A stretch of DNA of 13,278 bases, from contig DLQW01000089.1 of assembly GCA_002474405.1 (NCBI GenBank), positions 1 through 13,278 on the forward strand. Reading direction: 5' to 3'. Shown here in pieces: positions 12,693 to 13,278 of the stretch; position 1 is the stretch's first letter; every line of letters begins with the position of its first letter. The notes beneath the pieces are model-generated. The model had not been told where the DNA came from, searched no databases, and was given only the letters and a program-made list of their open reading frames with translations. The stretch is from Christensenella sp. UBA7597 (GTDB lineage Bacteria; Bacillota; Clostridia; Christensenellales; Borkfalkiaceae). Made by a program: the position numbers and the translations under genes.

Positions 12693-12721
12693 ATTATACA
12701 CTATTGTGCGCACAAAAGCAA
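12693..12721 (-). promoter_or_regulatory. promoter and palindromic operator of relB-relE
   Basis: Minus strand TTGCTT (12716-12721), 17-nt spacer, TATAAT (12693-12698). A perfect 12-bp palindrome TTGTGCGCACAA (12704-12715) fills the spacer, so bound RelB/DinJ would block RNA polymerase. Confidence 0.8.
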
Positions 12722-12755
12722 TACTTTTGCAAAAATTTCTTAAAAATTTTTCATT

Positions 12756-13278
12756 CTAATTGCATTTCGGCATTTGGGCGATAACTTCTTTACTGACTTC
12801 GCCGATATAACAACCTTCATCCCAACAAGTAAACCGATCGAATAACAATAATTTCTGTTCTTCTTCGCCCATCGTGCATATCACGTCTTCATCCATTATG
12901 TCCGAAATGAAAAACTGCGGCAACCCGCGCGAATATACGATCTTTTCGCCCGATTTCTCAATGTATTTTAAAATGTACGTTATCGCGCCGTCCAGCATAA
13001 ATTCCGTTACCATATCATCGAAATCGTTTCGCCCGAACCGCTCGCGAAAATAACTGTTTTCGTGTGTTATTTTTCGTTTATGCTCCGAAAAACTGTACCC
13101 GTTCACTTTCTTCATTTCGCCCGGCAACGTGCCGTCGGGTATATAAAACAGTCCGTGAAAATGTAACCGCTTCTTTTCGGGTGAACGTTCCCACACGCCG
13201 ATATATTTCCAGCCTTTCCGATGCGAAAACAAGGCAAGCGCGTTTTTCAGCTTCTTTCGGAACGTTTCTTCCGTATGC
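12756..13278 (-). CDS. HUH-type replication initiator protein (partial, 5' end off window)
   Basis: The C-terminal ~173 residues of a protein whose frame stays open to the window edge. It has WKYIGVWERSPEKKRLHFHGLFYIPDG, with the hydrophobic-His-hydrophobic-His core LHFHG that coordinates metal in HUH endonucleases. About 70 residues later comes ITYILKYIEKSGE, a YxxKY motif that would supply the nicking Tyr. This pattern fits rolling-circle Rep proteins of plasmids and small phages; a relaxase is less likely given the spacing. The tail (FTCWDEGCYIGEVSKEV) matches nothing I know. No obvious terminator separates it from the relB promoter ~35 nt downstream, so read-through into the toxin-antitoxin operon is possible. 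The first motif of the Rep domain is not in the window. Confidence 0.75.
   Translation of the reverse strand, partial: HTEETFRKKLKNALALFSHRKGWKYIGVWERSPEKKRLHFHGLFYIPDGTLPGEMKKVNGYSFSEHKRKITHENSYFRERFGRNDFDDMVTEFMLDGAITYILKYIEKSGEKIVYSRGLPQFFISDIMDEDVICTMGEEEQKLLLFDRFTCWDEGCYIGEVSKEVIAQMPKCN

Overview
The window looks like a bacterial chromosome segment from a Clostridia-like Firmicute. The partial 16S rRNA has a Firmicutes-type 5' end. Promoters are near-consensus sigma-A (TTGACA-17-TATAAT), SD sequences are strong, and the L13/S9 operon, MntP, DegV, UPF0371 and CpsC/CpsD-type proteins fit that group. I cannot fix the genus from about 340 nt of 16S.

The left and centre (1-9656) are core genome. 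A minus-strand 16S rRNA start with its leader and promoter is followed by a small plus-strand membrane-protein gene. Next come, on the minus strand, rplM-rpsI behind a structured leader and mntP behind its own leader; a plus-strand RlmI-type rRNA methyltransferase; a two-gene plus-strand operon for exopolysaccharide chain length and tyrosine kinase (Wzz/CpsC then CpsD, 4-nt overlap); a convergent minus-strand degV; a minus-strand UPF0371 (DUF1846) gene; and a plus-strand tRNA-Leu with the uncommon anticodon AAG. Most of these units show a recognisable promoter and terminator.

The right side (about 9657-13278), directly after the tRNA, is visibly more AT-rich and accessory in content. It holds four toxin-antitoxin traces: a probable type III-like RNA antitoxin locus with a stunted toxin reading frame; a Phd/YefM antitoxin followed by a truncated RelE/ParE toxin; a second, headless Phd/YefM fragment; and an intact RelB/DinJ-RelE/ParE pair whose promoter contains a perfect palindrome. 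It also has a large nested inverted repeat, a sigma-factor-like HTH gene, and the C-terminal part of an HUH-type replication initiator running off the window end. This looks like an integrated plasmid-like or conjugative element, or its remnant, beside a tRNA gene. The integration boundary itself is not proven here.

The most interesting signal is the minus-strand RNA locus at about 10011-10170. A TTGACT-17-TATAAT promoter is followed by two 44-nt tandem repeats whose hairpins and loop-to-tail pairing covary (three compensatory changes, as expected of a pseudoknot), then a terminator with a GAAA loop, then a 28-codon ORF whose opening resembles type III toxins. This is the architecture of type III toxin-antitoxin systems, with the toxin apparently decayed.
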